NCBI GenBank assembly: GCA_963575745.1
Contig: CAUYUJ010007446.1
Coordinates: 736,660-800,659 of the forward strand
Origin: Prorocentrum cordatum
Lineage: Eukaryota > Sar > Dinophyceae > Prorocentrales > Prorocentraceae
DNA: 64,000 bases
Direction of reading: 5' to 3'
Shown: piece by piece, positions 30,995 through 40,100 of the stretch
Layout of the letters: each line of letters starts with the position of its first letter
How positions within the stretch are numbered: the first letter of the stretch is position 1
Program-made: the position numbers and the translations under genes
Notes under the pieces: model-generated
What the model was told of the DNA's origin: nothing
The model's input: the letters and a program-made list of their open reading frames with translations, nothing else
Database searches by the model: none

Positions 30995-31470
30995 GGGGTC
31001 GATTAGCCTGTGTCGGCTAGTCCCACGGGCTCTGGCGGGAGTAGTTCCATTCCTGCCACTGGCAAAACGTTTTTTCATTTTCTCGGTTGGCGTCGCGGGG
31101 GGTCAATGTACCCCTGCAGTGGAATGACGTCCGCCAACCCAGGGACCTGCCGAACTCAGGCAAACGCGCACCCGCGCGGCCGGGCAACTTCTCTATGCAA
31201 AGGGCGGTCAGTAGACCCATTTCTGCAGCTGTCTGTTTGATTATATAAAGCACGACGGGCTCGGTTGAGCACCAATTTCGAATGGCAGGTTCTCCTGCGC
31301 TGCCTGCTTCTCACCCAGCCTGCCCGCTGCAATTTCTGTTTTTGGGGCATGGGAGCTGGCCAAGCTTCCGCGCCCGCCGTAGACGCGCTTTAGTCCCATC
31401 GCTCCTTCGGTGCATTTCGTTTTCATTCGTATAAGAGAGCCACCTTCACATTGATATTCTCATTTCTAGT
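30995..31470 (+). repeat. 3' LTR of element 2
   Basis: 31,274-31,470 aligns with the 5' remnant. A G-rich run at 30,990-30,998 (AGGTGGGGGT) is a possible polypurine tract, and TTATATAAAGC at 31,231-31,249 is a possible TATA box, so the LTR start is placed near 30,995 by inference. The end TCTAG at 31,466-31,470 is shared with the 5' copy. Confidence 0.6.
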
Positions 31471-32869
31471 CTCGATGCGTTTTCCTGCGTGGGCCCCAGA
31501 CAATGAGTTATTGCATTGTGCCTGTGTCAGCTACGTGGCGCAGTTTAAATTGAGCCGTTAATCGTCGACCCCACTGCTCGCTCAAGCATCGCTACCTGCC
31601 ACCCGCGACTTGTCTTGCGCGGCCCACGCGGCCGCGCTGGCGCGTGCAAGCTCGCGCGCAGAGCGGCTGGCTGCGTTGGCGCAGCTGACGTGGCCGCGAT
31701 AGCGCTTGCCGACGGGGAATCCTCAGTGACTCTCAAAGGTTGCGCTGGTGCGCGGGCGCTGACATGTGGGTCGGTAATTCGACCAGGCGCGACACCGCGA
31801 TGACGTTGGCAAAGGTGGCAGCGATGATGGCGCCAGCGATGGTGGCGTCGATGATGGCGATGACGGCGCGGATCCTGGTGACGACCATGGCGATGGCGAT
31901 GCCCATGTGTCGGTGACGAATGTGAGTGGCTGATGATTGCGGCGTTTGGCGATGACCGCAATGACGGTGGTGCAATGGCGCTGATTAGGGTGAGGGTGCT
32001 CCGTGCGACTTCTTTCATCAACCCTGACTTACGTTTCGTTGAAGGCGCATGTCTGTCCCATGTGTGTTTGGAGGGCTGCGCCGTAAACAAAGTCGGCGCG
32101 CGAGCGTGGCGGTGCGCGGGCATGGCCTGCATTGCATCAGGCGATGCGGACTTGTGCGCGAAGGGGAAGTTAGATCGACGCAGAGCTATCGCGTGGTAAT
32201 GTGAAAATGCGAGTTTGGGACGAGATTGTAACACTCACATGATTCCTTGATGTTTGAAAACGGTGCGCGCGGGCAGACATCCTGCAATATTTGTGGCCGA
32301 GCGCCTCCGGCTTCGTGGGGTTCGTATTTTGAAGCGTTCTCACGACGAATGTGCTCGGCGCGGTTTCTGCGTGCGCGCGCGTGGGCGTTGCGGTGCATGC
32401 GGCGGCGGGACTGTGCAACGTGTCTTTGTTGAGATGGTCGGCATGGCGCGCGTTATATTTTGACACAAGGGAAAATGAGGGTCGATGCCCAGTCGCCCGG
32501 GGTGGCGCGGTTTCGCACGCAGAATGAACGACGGGGCAGAATCACTTACGCATTGCAGTCGCCCAGGCGGGGGCGGGGCGCTAAGTCCGGGAGGGGGAGG
32601 TGGTAGACGCTAGTACTATTCGTTGTGGGGGGACTATGGCCTTTCTCTTGGCTTTATCCTGCCTTTCCTTGTCAAGCTTGCATATCTTCCATAGCCGTGG
32701 CCACTCGTCGATCGCAGGCTCGGGGCCCGCCGCGCGCGCGACGCCTCCGCGCGCCCCAACCAACCCAAACGATGACCAGGCGAGTTGTCTGGAGGGGGGA
32801 ATTCACCGCGCGGCGGCAGCCGCAACGGCAGGATCACCAAATCCCATTGCAGTCCCACCCAACGGTCTT
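31471..32869. other. unassigned
   Basis: No gene recognised. 31,805-31,900 holds a degenerate GATGGCG repeat that produces a His/Arg-rich minus frame (31,545-32,234). 32,160-32,470 has lower GC content than its surroundings. Confidence 0.5.
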
Positions 32870-32886
32870 CGTAGCCATTTTGGCTC
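32870..32886 (+). other. relict spliced-leader sequence
   Basis: CGTAGCCATTTTGGCTC matches 17 contiguous bases of the conserved 22-nt dinoflagellate spliced leader (CCGTAGCCATTTTGGCTCAAG after the variable first base). The flanks do not match: the preceding base is T instead of C, and the final AAG is GGC. In dinoflagellates such relicts mark mRNAs that were trans-spliced, reverse transcribed and reinserted. No SL RNA gene features (donor GT, Sm site) follow. A 17-mer match by chance in 128 kb of both strands is very unlikely. Confidence 0.85.
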
Positions 32887-33780
32887 GGCGGGCCCCTCCG
32901 CGGGGATGCGCGCGCGACGCCGGCGGCCCTCGGCCCGCTCGCGCAGGCGGCGGCGGGCGGCGCCGCTGCTGGAGGAGGAATTGGCCAGGTCGCGGCGGCG
33001 GCGGTTGCGGCGGCGATCCGCAGCGTCACGAAGGCGCTGACCGAGCCGGCCCAGTCGCCCCACATCGTGGGCGGCGACACGGTGCACGTGTGCGAGGGGA
33101 TGCAGGTCGCGGACCTCAGCGGCTCCGGCGAGGTGCAGAAGGAGGTCGACGCGCGCCTCGGCATGGCGCGGCCCTCCTTCGCGCGCGCGGTCGAGCAGAG
33201 GAACGCGACGTCGGGGCAGAACGCGCGCAGGAACGCGGCGCTGAAGGACGGCCTGGGCGCTGGGGCCGACCCCCCCCCCCCAAGACCGCGCCGGGGGCCG
33301 AGCGTCGCCAGCGCGGAGGGCAGCGCCGCGTGCAAGCCCTGGGCAGGACACAGCGCGAGTCGGAGGATCGCAAGGCACTGACGAGTTGAAGAAGTTGACC
33401 GCGACCGCGAACGGCCCCGCGAAGCTCGTGGACGCGAAGGCCACCGCGGCGAAGGCCCAGGTGATCGTGGAGACCGAGAAGATGGAGGCCCAACCTAGCC
33501 TGTGGTTTGGGGGGTGCTCCCAGTGTCGCAGGTCGCGCACGCGGACATCTCGTTCCTGGCCCAGTACGGCCTGGCCCGATTCGCGACGGCCGCCAGGCGC
33601 TACGAGTTCACGCAGCAGGCGGTCGTCGGAGTTCAGCAGGTCAAGACCGCCATGGCGCGGAGGCCTGGCTCGAAGCGGCCGCTCACGAAGTGGTCGACGA
33701 CGTTTCGGGCATGGAGGAGAACGACCGCGCTGCGTTCATGGCAAAGCTCGGCCCCCCGCCCCAGAAGGCGGCCATCTCGC
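32887..33780 (+). pseudogene. SL-tagged processed retrogene, parent unknown
   Basis: A frame open from the SL to 33,381 starts Ala/Gly-rich and then reads IRSVTKALTEPAQSPHIVGG, ADLSGSGEVQKEVDARLGMA and RPSFARAVEQRNATSGQNAR. After a frameshift the coding-like sequence continues with TELKKLTATANGPAKLVDAK (from about 33,377). It moves to another frame at about 33,500 (QVAHADISFLAQYGLARFAT), and to a third near 33,670 (AAAHEVVDDVSGMEENDR, AAFMAKLGPPPQK). Composition is Ala/Lys/Glu-rich, partly helical or coiled-coil-like, and soluble. The family is not recognised. No intron-like interruption is seen, consistent with a processed copy. A LINE C-terminal fragment was considered because of EV.ARLGMA..SF, but no RT motif lies upstream. 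Confidence 0.55.
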
Positions 33781-33970
33781 GAGCGCCGTGGAGGCTCGCG
33801 CCCTCCTGCGACACCATTGCTTCGGCGCGGAGGCTCGCGCTCCTCCTGCGCCCCGCCTGGCGGGCGCAGGTTCGTGTTCCTCCGCCGCCGGGGCCTTCGC
33901 GCGCGGTGGCTCGCGTTCCTCCTGCGCCGCGCTGCTGTCGCGGAGGCTCGCGTTCCTCCTGCGACCCAAG
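33781..33970 (+). repeat. minisatellite, about 39-bp unit GGAGGCTCGCGTTCCTCCTGCG
   Basis: About five units around GAGGCTCGCG.TCCTCCTGCG begin near 33,790, 33,829, 33,865, 33,905 and 33,942. They lie at the 3' end of the retrogene. Confidence 0.7.
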
Positions 33971-34192
33971 GGGCTGCAGAAAGTTCGCAGGTGTTCGCGA
34001 GGCACTCGCCCAGCCTGTGAGCGCGGGAAAAAATTATCCCGGCAAAGCAACCTAACAGCGATGTGTAGAAGCATATATGAAAGCATCCCCCTGTAAGATT
34101 CAGATGAAAATCCAGTTGTCGAATTCTGCTGTTCTCGCAGTCGTAGTCGCATTCGCGATGACAGTCGCAGCGGCAACGGCAGTCGCAGTCAC

Positions 34193-34515
34193 AGCCTCAG
34201 CCTCAGCCTGCCTCAGCCTCAGCCTCAGCCTGCAGCCTCAGCCTGCCTCAGCCTCAGCCTCAGCCTGCTTCAGCCTCAGCCTCAGTCTGCCTTCAGCCTC
34301 GGCCTCAGCCTCAGCCTGCAGCCTCAGCCTGCATCAGCCTCAGCCTCAGCCTCAGCCTGCCTCAGCATCAGCCTGCTTCAGCCTCAGCCTCAGCCTGCCT
34401 CAGCCTCAGCCTCAGTCTGCTTCAGCCTCAGCCTCAGTCTGCCTTCAGCCTCGGCCTCAGCCTCAGCCTGCCTCAGCCTCAGCCTGCCTCGGCCGCAGCA
34501 TCAGCCTGCCTTAGC
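34193..34515 (+). repeat. CAGCCT minisatellite, copy 1
   Basis: Hexamer-based CAGCCTCAGCCTGC array with CAGTCT and CTTCAG variants. It translates as Ser/Leu/Ala or Gln/Pro repeats in each frame. The second copy, about 35,150-35,447, is shorter. Confidence 0.9.
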
Positions 34516-34539
34516 ATTCAAAATGTGGCCCAGGAATTA

Positions 34540-34850
34540 AGTTCTGGGAACTAGAAGGACACGAAGTGGCCTACAGTTGGCTCCGGAGATTCAAAATCAT
34601 GCCCAGGAGTTTAGTTTTGGGAACTTGAAGAACACGAAGTGGCCTACAGTTGGCTCCGGGCATCCAAAATGTAGCCCGGGAATGGAGTTCTGGGAAATCG
34701 AAGAGCACAAAGTGGCCTACAGTTGGCTCCGGGCATCCAAAATGTGGCCCGGGAATGGAGTTCTGGGGAGTCGAAGAGCACGGAGTGGCTTACTGTTGGC
34801 TCCGGGCATCCAAAATGTGGCCCGGGAATGGAGTTCTGGGAGCACCAAGA
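34540..34850 (+). repeat. 73-bp tandem repeats, copy 1
   Basis: Units of GAAGTGGCCTACAGTTGGCT, CCGGGCATCCAAAATGTGGC and CCGGGAATGGAGTTCTGGG recur about every 73 bp. The second array is at 35,450-35,760. Because 73 is not a multiple of three, successive units run through all frames, so the resulting small ORFs are not genes. Confidence 0.9.
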
Positions 34851-35449
34851 GCGATTTTGCGAGGATGTCGTAAGCGATTTCGGCTTCGGCGGCAGCCGCC
34901 CCGGGTCCCGCCCCGACCCCCCTGTGGAGTCATCTGCTGCTCTCTTTTGAGTCCACTAGAAACCTATCAGCAAAAGCTGTTAGGTAAAAATTATCCCGGC
35001 AAAGCAATCTGACAGCGATGTGTAGAAGCATATTTGAAAGCATTCCCCTTAAGATTCAGATGAAAATCCAGTTGTCGAATTCTGCTGTTCTCGCAGTCGT
35101 AGTCGCATTCGCGATGATAGTCGCAGCGGCAACGGCAGTCGCAGTCACAGCCTCAGCCTCAGCCTGCCTCAGCCTCAGCCTCAGCCTGCCTCAGCCTCAG
35201 CCTGCCTCAGCCTCAGCCTCAGCCTGCTTCAGCCTCAGCCTCAGTCTGCCTTCAGCCTCGGCCTCAGCCTCAGCCTGCCTCAGCCTCAGCCTGCATCAGC
35301 CTCAGCCTCAGCCTCAGCCTGCCTCAGCCTCAGCCTGCTTCAGCCTCAGCCTCAGCCTGCCTCAGCCTCAGCCTCAGTCTGCTTCAGCCTCAGCCTCAGC
35401 TCAGCCTCAGCCTCAGCCTGCCTGCCTCAGCCTCAGGCCGCAGCATCAG

Positions 35450-35760
35450 TTCTGGGAACTAGAAGAACACGAAGTGGCCTACAGTTGGCTCCGGGCATTC
35501 AAAATCATGCCCAGGAATGGAGTTCTGGGAACTTGAAGAGCACGAAGTGGCCTACAGTTGGCTCCGGGCATCCAAAATGTGGCCCGGGAATGGAGTTCTG
35601 GGAAATCGAAGAGCACGAAGTGGCCTACAGTTGGCTCCGGGCATCCAAAATGTGGCCCGGGAATGGAGTTCTGGGAAGTCGAAGAGCACGAAGTGGCCTA
35701 CAGTTGGCTCCGGGCATCCAAAATGTGGCCCGGGAATGGAGTTCTGGGAGCACCAAGAGC
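35450..35760 (+). repeat. 73-bp tandem repeats, copy 2
   Basis: Same unit as 34,540-34,850, in the second unit of the 0.9-kb duplication. The last three units are nearly identical to each other, indicating recent homogenisation. Confidence 0.9.
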
Positions 35761-36194
35761 GATTTTGCGAGGATGTCCCAAGCGATTTCGGCTTCGGCGG
35801 CAGCCGCCCCGGGTCCCGCCCCGACCCCCCTGTGGAGTCATCTGCTGCTCTCTTTTGAGTCCACTAGAAACCTATCAGCAAAAGCTGTTAGGTAAAAACA
35901 TCAAACGGTCTTCGGAGGGTTCCTGTAGGCTCCTGGAGGCAAGGCCCAAGGAGGTGGAAGATCGCCCAGACATCTCGATTTCCTCCGACGACGACTATGG
36001 CGACGACGACGACCATCTTGCGAACATCTGATCTGACACGCTGTTTTGACCTTCGCTTGTTTCTTCCCCTCCCTTATCTCCGCCCGCTATGAACCAACCC
36101 CCTCCTTGGGGGGGTTCTTTCCTGTTACTTCCTGGGAAAAGCGTTCGGCAGCGCCGACATGGCCGTCATGCGAGCTAACGCGCCCGCGGGCAAA

Positions 36195-36905
36195 TCACCA
36201 ACTTGAGTGAAGTACGAGGAATGCTCAGGAGTTCTCCTGTTTGTGGGCGTCCGGGACGTCTCAGAGTAACCTGTGAGGTAGCGGCGAGCGGGAGCCATTG
36301 CCGCGTTAGCTTGGCGCTGCTGCATTTGAGCGTTTTGTGACCAGGAAGGAGTAGGCCGTACAGGCACATGAACTGTCATACGTGCGCGACCGTTCGCCCG
36401 CGAATGTTTGTAAAACGAGGCTGGCCTCGCGGACTGTTGGGCTGCGTTCGTGTACGTGGCCGGGCGCGATGCGCTTTTTTGCGGGCTCTCCAGGTGAAGA
36501 GGTCTCGGGCGAGAGCGCAAGTCCTGAGTGCGATAATGCTTTCGACCAGGGCGTGTCGATGTAATTTGTGAGCAAGCATCGAGTGGGAGCCATTGTCGTC
36601 GCAGTTGGGCCTTCGACGACTTGAGTGAGTTGCGAATGCGTCTCTAGCGAATGCGCCGTGCCTGAGTTTTGGGCCCTGTCTTTCCAGAGCGTTTCGGAAT
36701 CGACTGTCCGAGAGTATCGAGCGGTAGCCGTTGTCGTCGTAGTCGGGTCTACAACTTGGCTGATGTGCGACGAAAGCTCGAGCAAGAGCGCCGTTCCAAA
36801 ATTTGGTGCTCTCTCTGGCCGGAGCGTCTCTGAGTAAACGGGAAAGACGTATCGAGCAGGAATCATTGTCGTCGGCGTTGGGTTTCTAGCAACCCACATT
36901 TGGAG
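36195..36905 (-). repeat. 135-138-bp tandem repeat, about five units
   Basis: The anchor GCCATTGTCGTCG.AGTTGGG recurs at 36,589, 36,727 and 36,862 (spacings 138 and 135). Diverged units are at about 36,195-36,310 and 36,480-36,590. Unit lengths are multiples of three. Confidence 0.7.
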
Positions 36906-36965
36906 CGAAACCCGCGCTTGAGTGGGAGTTTCGTTTGAAATGGAATGTAGCCAGCGTCGCGGCAA
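36306..36965 (-). CDS. hypothetical protein with about 45-residue tandem repeats
   Basis: A 219-codon minus-strand frame. Its first 135 residues are three in-frame repeats with the pattern P-T-x-T-T-M-x-P-x-R-Y...S-E-T...A-x-N-x-G-T-A...S-x-x-T-Q-V-V. The first is near residues 15-60, and the units are Thr/Ser-rich. The periodicity is kept in frame over three units, which is unlike the other repeats here. A further related unit at 36,195-36,310 is in another frame. The remainder (to residue 219) is basic. No signal peptide, membrane segment or known domain. It may be a real low-complexity protein or a repeat that happens to be in phase. No neighbour suggests a role. Confidence 0.3.
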   Translation of the reverse strand: MPRRWLHSISNETPTQARVSLQMWVARNPTPTTMIPARYVFPVYSETLRPERAPNFGTALLLELSSHISQVVDPTTTTTATARYSRTVDSETLWKDRAQNSGTAHSLETHSQLTQVVEGPTATTMAPTRCLLTNYIDTPWSKALSHSGLALSPETSSPGEPAKKRIAPGHVHERSPTVREASLVLQTFAGERSRTYDSSCACTAYSFLVTKRSNAAAPS

Positions 36966-38054
36966 AGGCGACCAGAACCGATCTCAGAGATCACCAGTTC
37001 TGGTTATCTGGAAGTGAATGTTCGTCGATGCGACGACGACGACGATAACCACTACAACGTCGGCGGCGGAGAGGGCGGCGGCGACGGCGGCGCCGCCGCA
37101 GTTGGCAACGGCGACAACGGCGACGACGGAGGCGGCGATGGCGAGGACGACGACGGCGACGGCGGCGGCGATTAGCGGTTGCGGGGGCGGCCGCAGGCCG
37201 TGCGCCGCGCGGCGCCGTCCGCGGCCCGCGGCCTCGCCGCGCGGAGCCTGTGCCCGTCACCCAGGAGGGCCAGGGCTCCTTTCGGGGCGATCGATCGGAG
37301 GCGTTCCAGGACAGGCCTCGCCTTCGAGGATCGAAGGAGCTGCCATCTCTTCCTCCGCGGCGGAAGGCGGCGGCAGGTCGGCGGAAGTAAAGCGAGGCCG
37401 CTTCCGCCAGCGGACGGCAGCTGAAGTAAAAGATGCGCCCTCAAGAGATGAACACGTGTTGAGGTTCAGTGTTTCCGAAATCGCCCAAATGGCCTCCGAG
37501 CGGGGCGAGCGAGGTTTGGCCTCGGCGATTTCCGTCCATGGAGGGTCAAGGGGCACTCTGTGCTGGAGGCTTGTGTGTCAGGTGCCCAGCCCTTACTTTT
37601 CTGTACGACGTGTTGCGGTTCATCTTGGGCAGCGGGGAGTCTGCGCCTTGTGTAGGCCTCCCTGCGGGACGGTCGAAATGGTCGGAAGCAACAGGCGCGA
37701 AGTCCACAGCAGTTCCTGAGCATTCTGAGCAGGACTCACGTGCCGGCGTCGTCGCGATTGTTGTCCATTTGAGACACGAGCTTGCCTGCCCACCAGCGGC
37801 CGCTGTCGGTTTTGGACATCATCTGTTGTTTGTCTTCGTGCTCACTTGTGTTCCGCACCCATTCTGGGCGGCCAAAGTTGCTCAACAGTTATTCCGTCCT
37901 CATTCCTCTGCCTCTTTGCAGTTCCTCCTTCGGTCCTTGCTCCTGCGAAGAACTCTTCCTCGTCGCACCACCAGACGTGTCAGTGTAGAGGCTGCCCCAA
38001 AATCTAGACGCCTCGCGTGATACCACCAGCCCGCAGGGGTCTTTCTGACTCCTC
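36966..38054. other. unassigned
   Basis: 37,025-37,170 is a degenerate CGACGA/CGGCGG run. Frames 37,018-37,719 (233 codons) and 37,469-38,020 (183 codons) overlap each other; neither has a recognisable motif. Confidence 0.5.
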
Positions 38055-38172
38055 CGGCTCGAATCGAACCGATTTGCCCGGCTGCCGATTCGAACCGACT
38101 CGATCCAGAGATTCCGATTTGCGATTCCGATTTCGACTTCGCCCGATCCGACTCCCGCCGATTCGACGTGGC
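38055..38172. repeat. GATTCGAACCGATT / GATTCCGATTTC minisatellite
   Basis: Degenerate 12-14-bp units around CGATTCGAACCGA and GATTCCGATTTGC. GGTTCGAATC-like strings arise on the minus strand, but no tRNA fold is present. Confidence 0.7.
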
Positions 38173-38220
38173 AGCCGGCTTCGGCTGGTTTCCTGCCGAT
38201 CCGGCTTCGCTCCAGCTCTT

Positions 38221-38462
38221 GGGGGGGACAGTGGGAGGGAACAGTTAGAGGGACAGTGGTGGGGGGAGACAGTGGAGGGGACAGGGGGGGGGACAGTGGG
38301 AGGGGACAGTGGGGGAGACAGTGGGAGGGACAGTGGGGGGGGGGACAGTGGTGGGAGGGGGCAGTGGGGGGGGACAGCGAGGGGGACAGTGGGAGGGGAC
38401 AACGGGGGGGACAGTGGGACGGGACACTGGGAGGGGACAGGGGGGGGGACTATGGGGGGGAA
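38221..38462. repeat. GGGGACAGTGGGA minisatellite, copy 1
   Basis: About 20 units of GGG(G)ACAGTGGGAG with variable G-runs. The same repeat is at 63,176-63,372. Both lie next to a copy of a shared 65-bp segment, but on opposite sides of it. Confidence 0.9.
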
Positions 38463-38467
38463 GTTGA

Positions 38468-38530
38468 GTTTCATGTGTGTCAGAGGCTCCCAGACCACTT
38501 CCAGAATCAAGCGTTGACTATTTGACCTGT
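38468..38530 (+). repeat. shared 65-bp segment S, copy 1
   Basis: GTTGAGTTTCATGTGTGTCAG and the following sequence match 63,103-63,168 at roughly 80%, including CAGAGGCT..CAGACCA, TTCCA.AATCAA and GTTGACTAT.TGA.CTGTA. It lies directly upstream of the SL-like site and gag and may be part of a 5' LTR or leader of element 1. Confidence 0.7.
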
Positions 38531-38547
38531 AAAGATTATGGCTCAAG
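38527..38547 (+). other. degenerate spliced-leader-like sequence upstream of gag
   Basis: CTGTAAAGATTATGGCTCAAG matches the 21 conserved bases of the dinoflagellate spliced leader at 16 positions without gaps, including the last nine (TGGCTCAAG). It is the second candidate relict and is weaker than the 32,870 site. Its place before gag fits a retroposed trans-spliced transcript, but the first five bases overlap segment S, so chance similarity is not excluded. Confidence 0.45.
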
Positions 38548-38583
38548 CCATCTGGTTCGACATTTCCACTGGAAAATAAACTT

Positions 38584-38600
38584 TGGTAGCGCTGACGTGG
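38584..38600 (+). promoter_or_regulatory. possible primer-binding site of element 1
   Basis: TGGTAGCGCTGACGTGG shares its first eight bases with the proposed primer site of element 2 at 20,053. It would follow a 5' LTR ending near 38,583. Downstream complementarity to an initiator tRNA-Met cannot be checked here. Confidence 0.35.
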
Positions 38601-38681
38601 TGGCAGGTCCTCTGAGACACGCCGTTTTCCCTGACCACAGCTTCACCGATAGTTTCTGGAAGAGCCGTCAAGAAGCAGCAC

Positions 38682-40088
38682 GTGCATTATCACCAGAAGC
38701 AGCGCAAGTACCTGAAGGCCTGGTTCTTTGTACGCGTAGCAGCAGCTGCACTGACATGGCTCGTCTCTTACACCCGGCAGGTGGTTCCGGTGACGAGCGT
38801 TATCACCAAGGTTACGAGCACCGAGATCACGAACGTCAGCATGGACGCGAACGATGGCACCGGCTCAGGTGGTATCCCGCTCGACGCGTTCAACAAGAAC
38901 ACGCCACCAGGCTGGCGGGGGCCTGGTAATCAGAAGTATCCGCTCCGACGCTACATTCAGCAACGACGGATGTGATTGCGAAAAGCAGGACTACCGGAAC
39001 ACACAGCTGGACCATCGATGGCAGGGCGTCTACGGGGCGCGGCGCTTCAGTTGGCCATGCAGATGAAGAGAAATTGTTTGGACTTAAGCGCTGGAGTTCG
39101 TCGCGAGATGGAAGGAGACGAATTATTGGCTCAGCCATCGCGCCCGGAGTGGCAGGACGCTCGAGGAGTTCAGCACGCGCCAGAGCCAGCAGGAGCCCCA
39201 CTACTAATGGATCTTTTGGTTCAAGAGCTCGAGGTTCGAGATCCAGATAAGAGTACTGTGGCGCTGTTTTCTGTTTCTTTGCAGCGTGGCCATCTACCCA
39301 TGAGCGGCTGTCCCACGATGTCCAGATTGTATGTCGAAGAAGTTTCAGTCCGTGGATGTTTACAACTCAGCGATGTATGCAAGCGTTTTTCATGATTGCA
39401 GGTGTCAGGACTTTCAGAACGTATACGGACAAATTCAAATATGCAGGCACAAGGTGGTCTCAGCAGATATCCCGAGCTAATTGCGTTGATGCAGAGAATG
39501 GCCAACCACGAGTTTCAAGGCGCCAGGCTTTCAATTTCCTCAATGGCTTCTCATTGCTGGCCTGATGGATGTGCATACTGGCAGCGGGGCGATCTATACA
39601 GTCCAGGTTCTTGGTGGTCAGACGAATCATGGTCGTGGGCTGGCAACGGCGATAAATCCCAAGATGGATCATCATGGCATGGCGAGAAGACCGACTGGGA
39701 CGGCTACTACGATGAGGAACGCAATGGGACAGACCAAGAGGAAGGATATGATCACGAGGAAGAAGATTACTATGGTGGCCACGGCAGTGGCAAAGGACGT
39801 GGACGTGGCAAGTCTCAAAGCAGGAGCGGCAAGACAGGCTTAACGAATTCAGGCGACGGGTGCACTACATGCGGCCCTCCTCTTCATGCCAGCCCTGACT
39901 GCCCTCTTCAGAGAGCACCACGCATCACCGAGCAAACCCTCGGACTACTACGGCAGCATGGGCCAGAGCAAGTACCGGAACAGCAGTGGAAAGTATCGCA
40001 ACACGTAAAAACAAAGCGAACAGCACCGATGGCGGCAAAGGCTTTGGCAAGCCATAGAAGAGTTCAAAGGGCAAGAAGGTTGCCATGA
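38682..40088 (+). pseudogene. gag of element 1, with CCHC zinc knuckle
   Basis: One frame runs about 469 codons with only two stops, both TGA (38,973 and 39,393). The order is: PPGWRGPGNQKYPLRRYI, then AGPSMAGRLRGAALQLAMQM, LAQPSRPEWQDARGV, the capsid-like DKSTVALF..SLQRGHLPMS, GLSERI and PELIALMQRMANHEF. Then comes an acidic Tyr/Gly/Asp-rich stretch, a GKGRGRGKSQSRSGK basic patch and the knuckle CTTCGPPLHASPDC (39,861-39,902, exact C-x2-C-x4-H-x4-C). These blocks match the gag of dinoflagellate copia elements as I recall them. The start is unclear: the frame is open from 38,616 and the first listed codon is GTG. The first TGA sits where related gags have Trp. Role: particle assembly and RNA binding. 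Confidence 0.8.
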
Positions 40089-40100
40089 ATAGTAACTACT

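Larger units (their letters stand above)
19871..31470 (+). mobile_element. decayed Ty1/copia-type LTR retrotransposon (element 2)
   Basis: LTR-like repeats at 19,871-20,051 and 31,274-31,470 share blocks in the same order: TTCTCACCCAGCCTG.CCGCTGC, CAAGCTTCCG.GCCC.CC, TAGAC.CGCTTTAG.CCCAT, and an end in TCTAG. An initiator-Met-like primer site follows the 5' copy. Inside, in order, are protease, a pre-integrase Cys/His region, integrase, RT and RNase H remnants, all on the plus strand. Integrase before RT is the Ty1/copia order. Every domain is frameshifted, so the copy is dead. The 11.6-kb length is long for a copia element, which suggests expansions such as the GGA tract at 28.4 kb. Confidence 0.8.
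34026..35897 (+). repeat. tandem duplication, units 0.96 kb and 0.91 kb
   Basis: Unit 1 spans about 34,026-34,989 and unit 2 about 34,990-35,897. Each begins AAAATTATCCCGGCAAAGCA and continues through ACAGCGATGTGTAGAAGCAT, the CAGCCT minisatellite, the 73-bp repeats and a common tail ending CAAAAGCTGTTAGGTAAAAA. Outside the minisatellites the two are nearly identical, so the event is recent; the length difference comes from repeat-number changes. Confidence 0.9.

Noticed and set aside
33110-33260. LINE C-terminal domain in the SL-tagged gene
   Set aside because: EV.ARLGMA..SF is reminiscent, but there is no RT or endonuclease motif upstream, and the SL junction lies only about 240 bp before it.
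37018-38020. 233- and 183-codon overlapping plus frames
   Set aside because: The first starts in a CGACGA run; the two overlap in different frames with no domain to decide between them.
38055-38110. tRNA-like GGTTCGAATC B-box strings
   Set aside because: They come from the GATTCGAACC minisatellite; no acceptor stem or A-box at the right distance.
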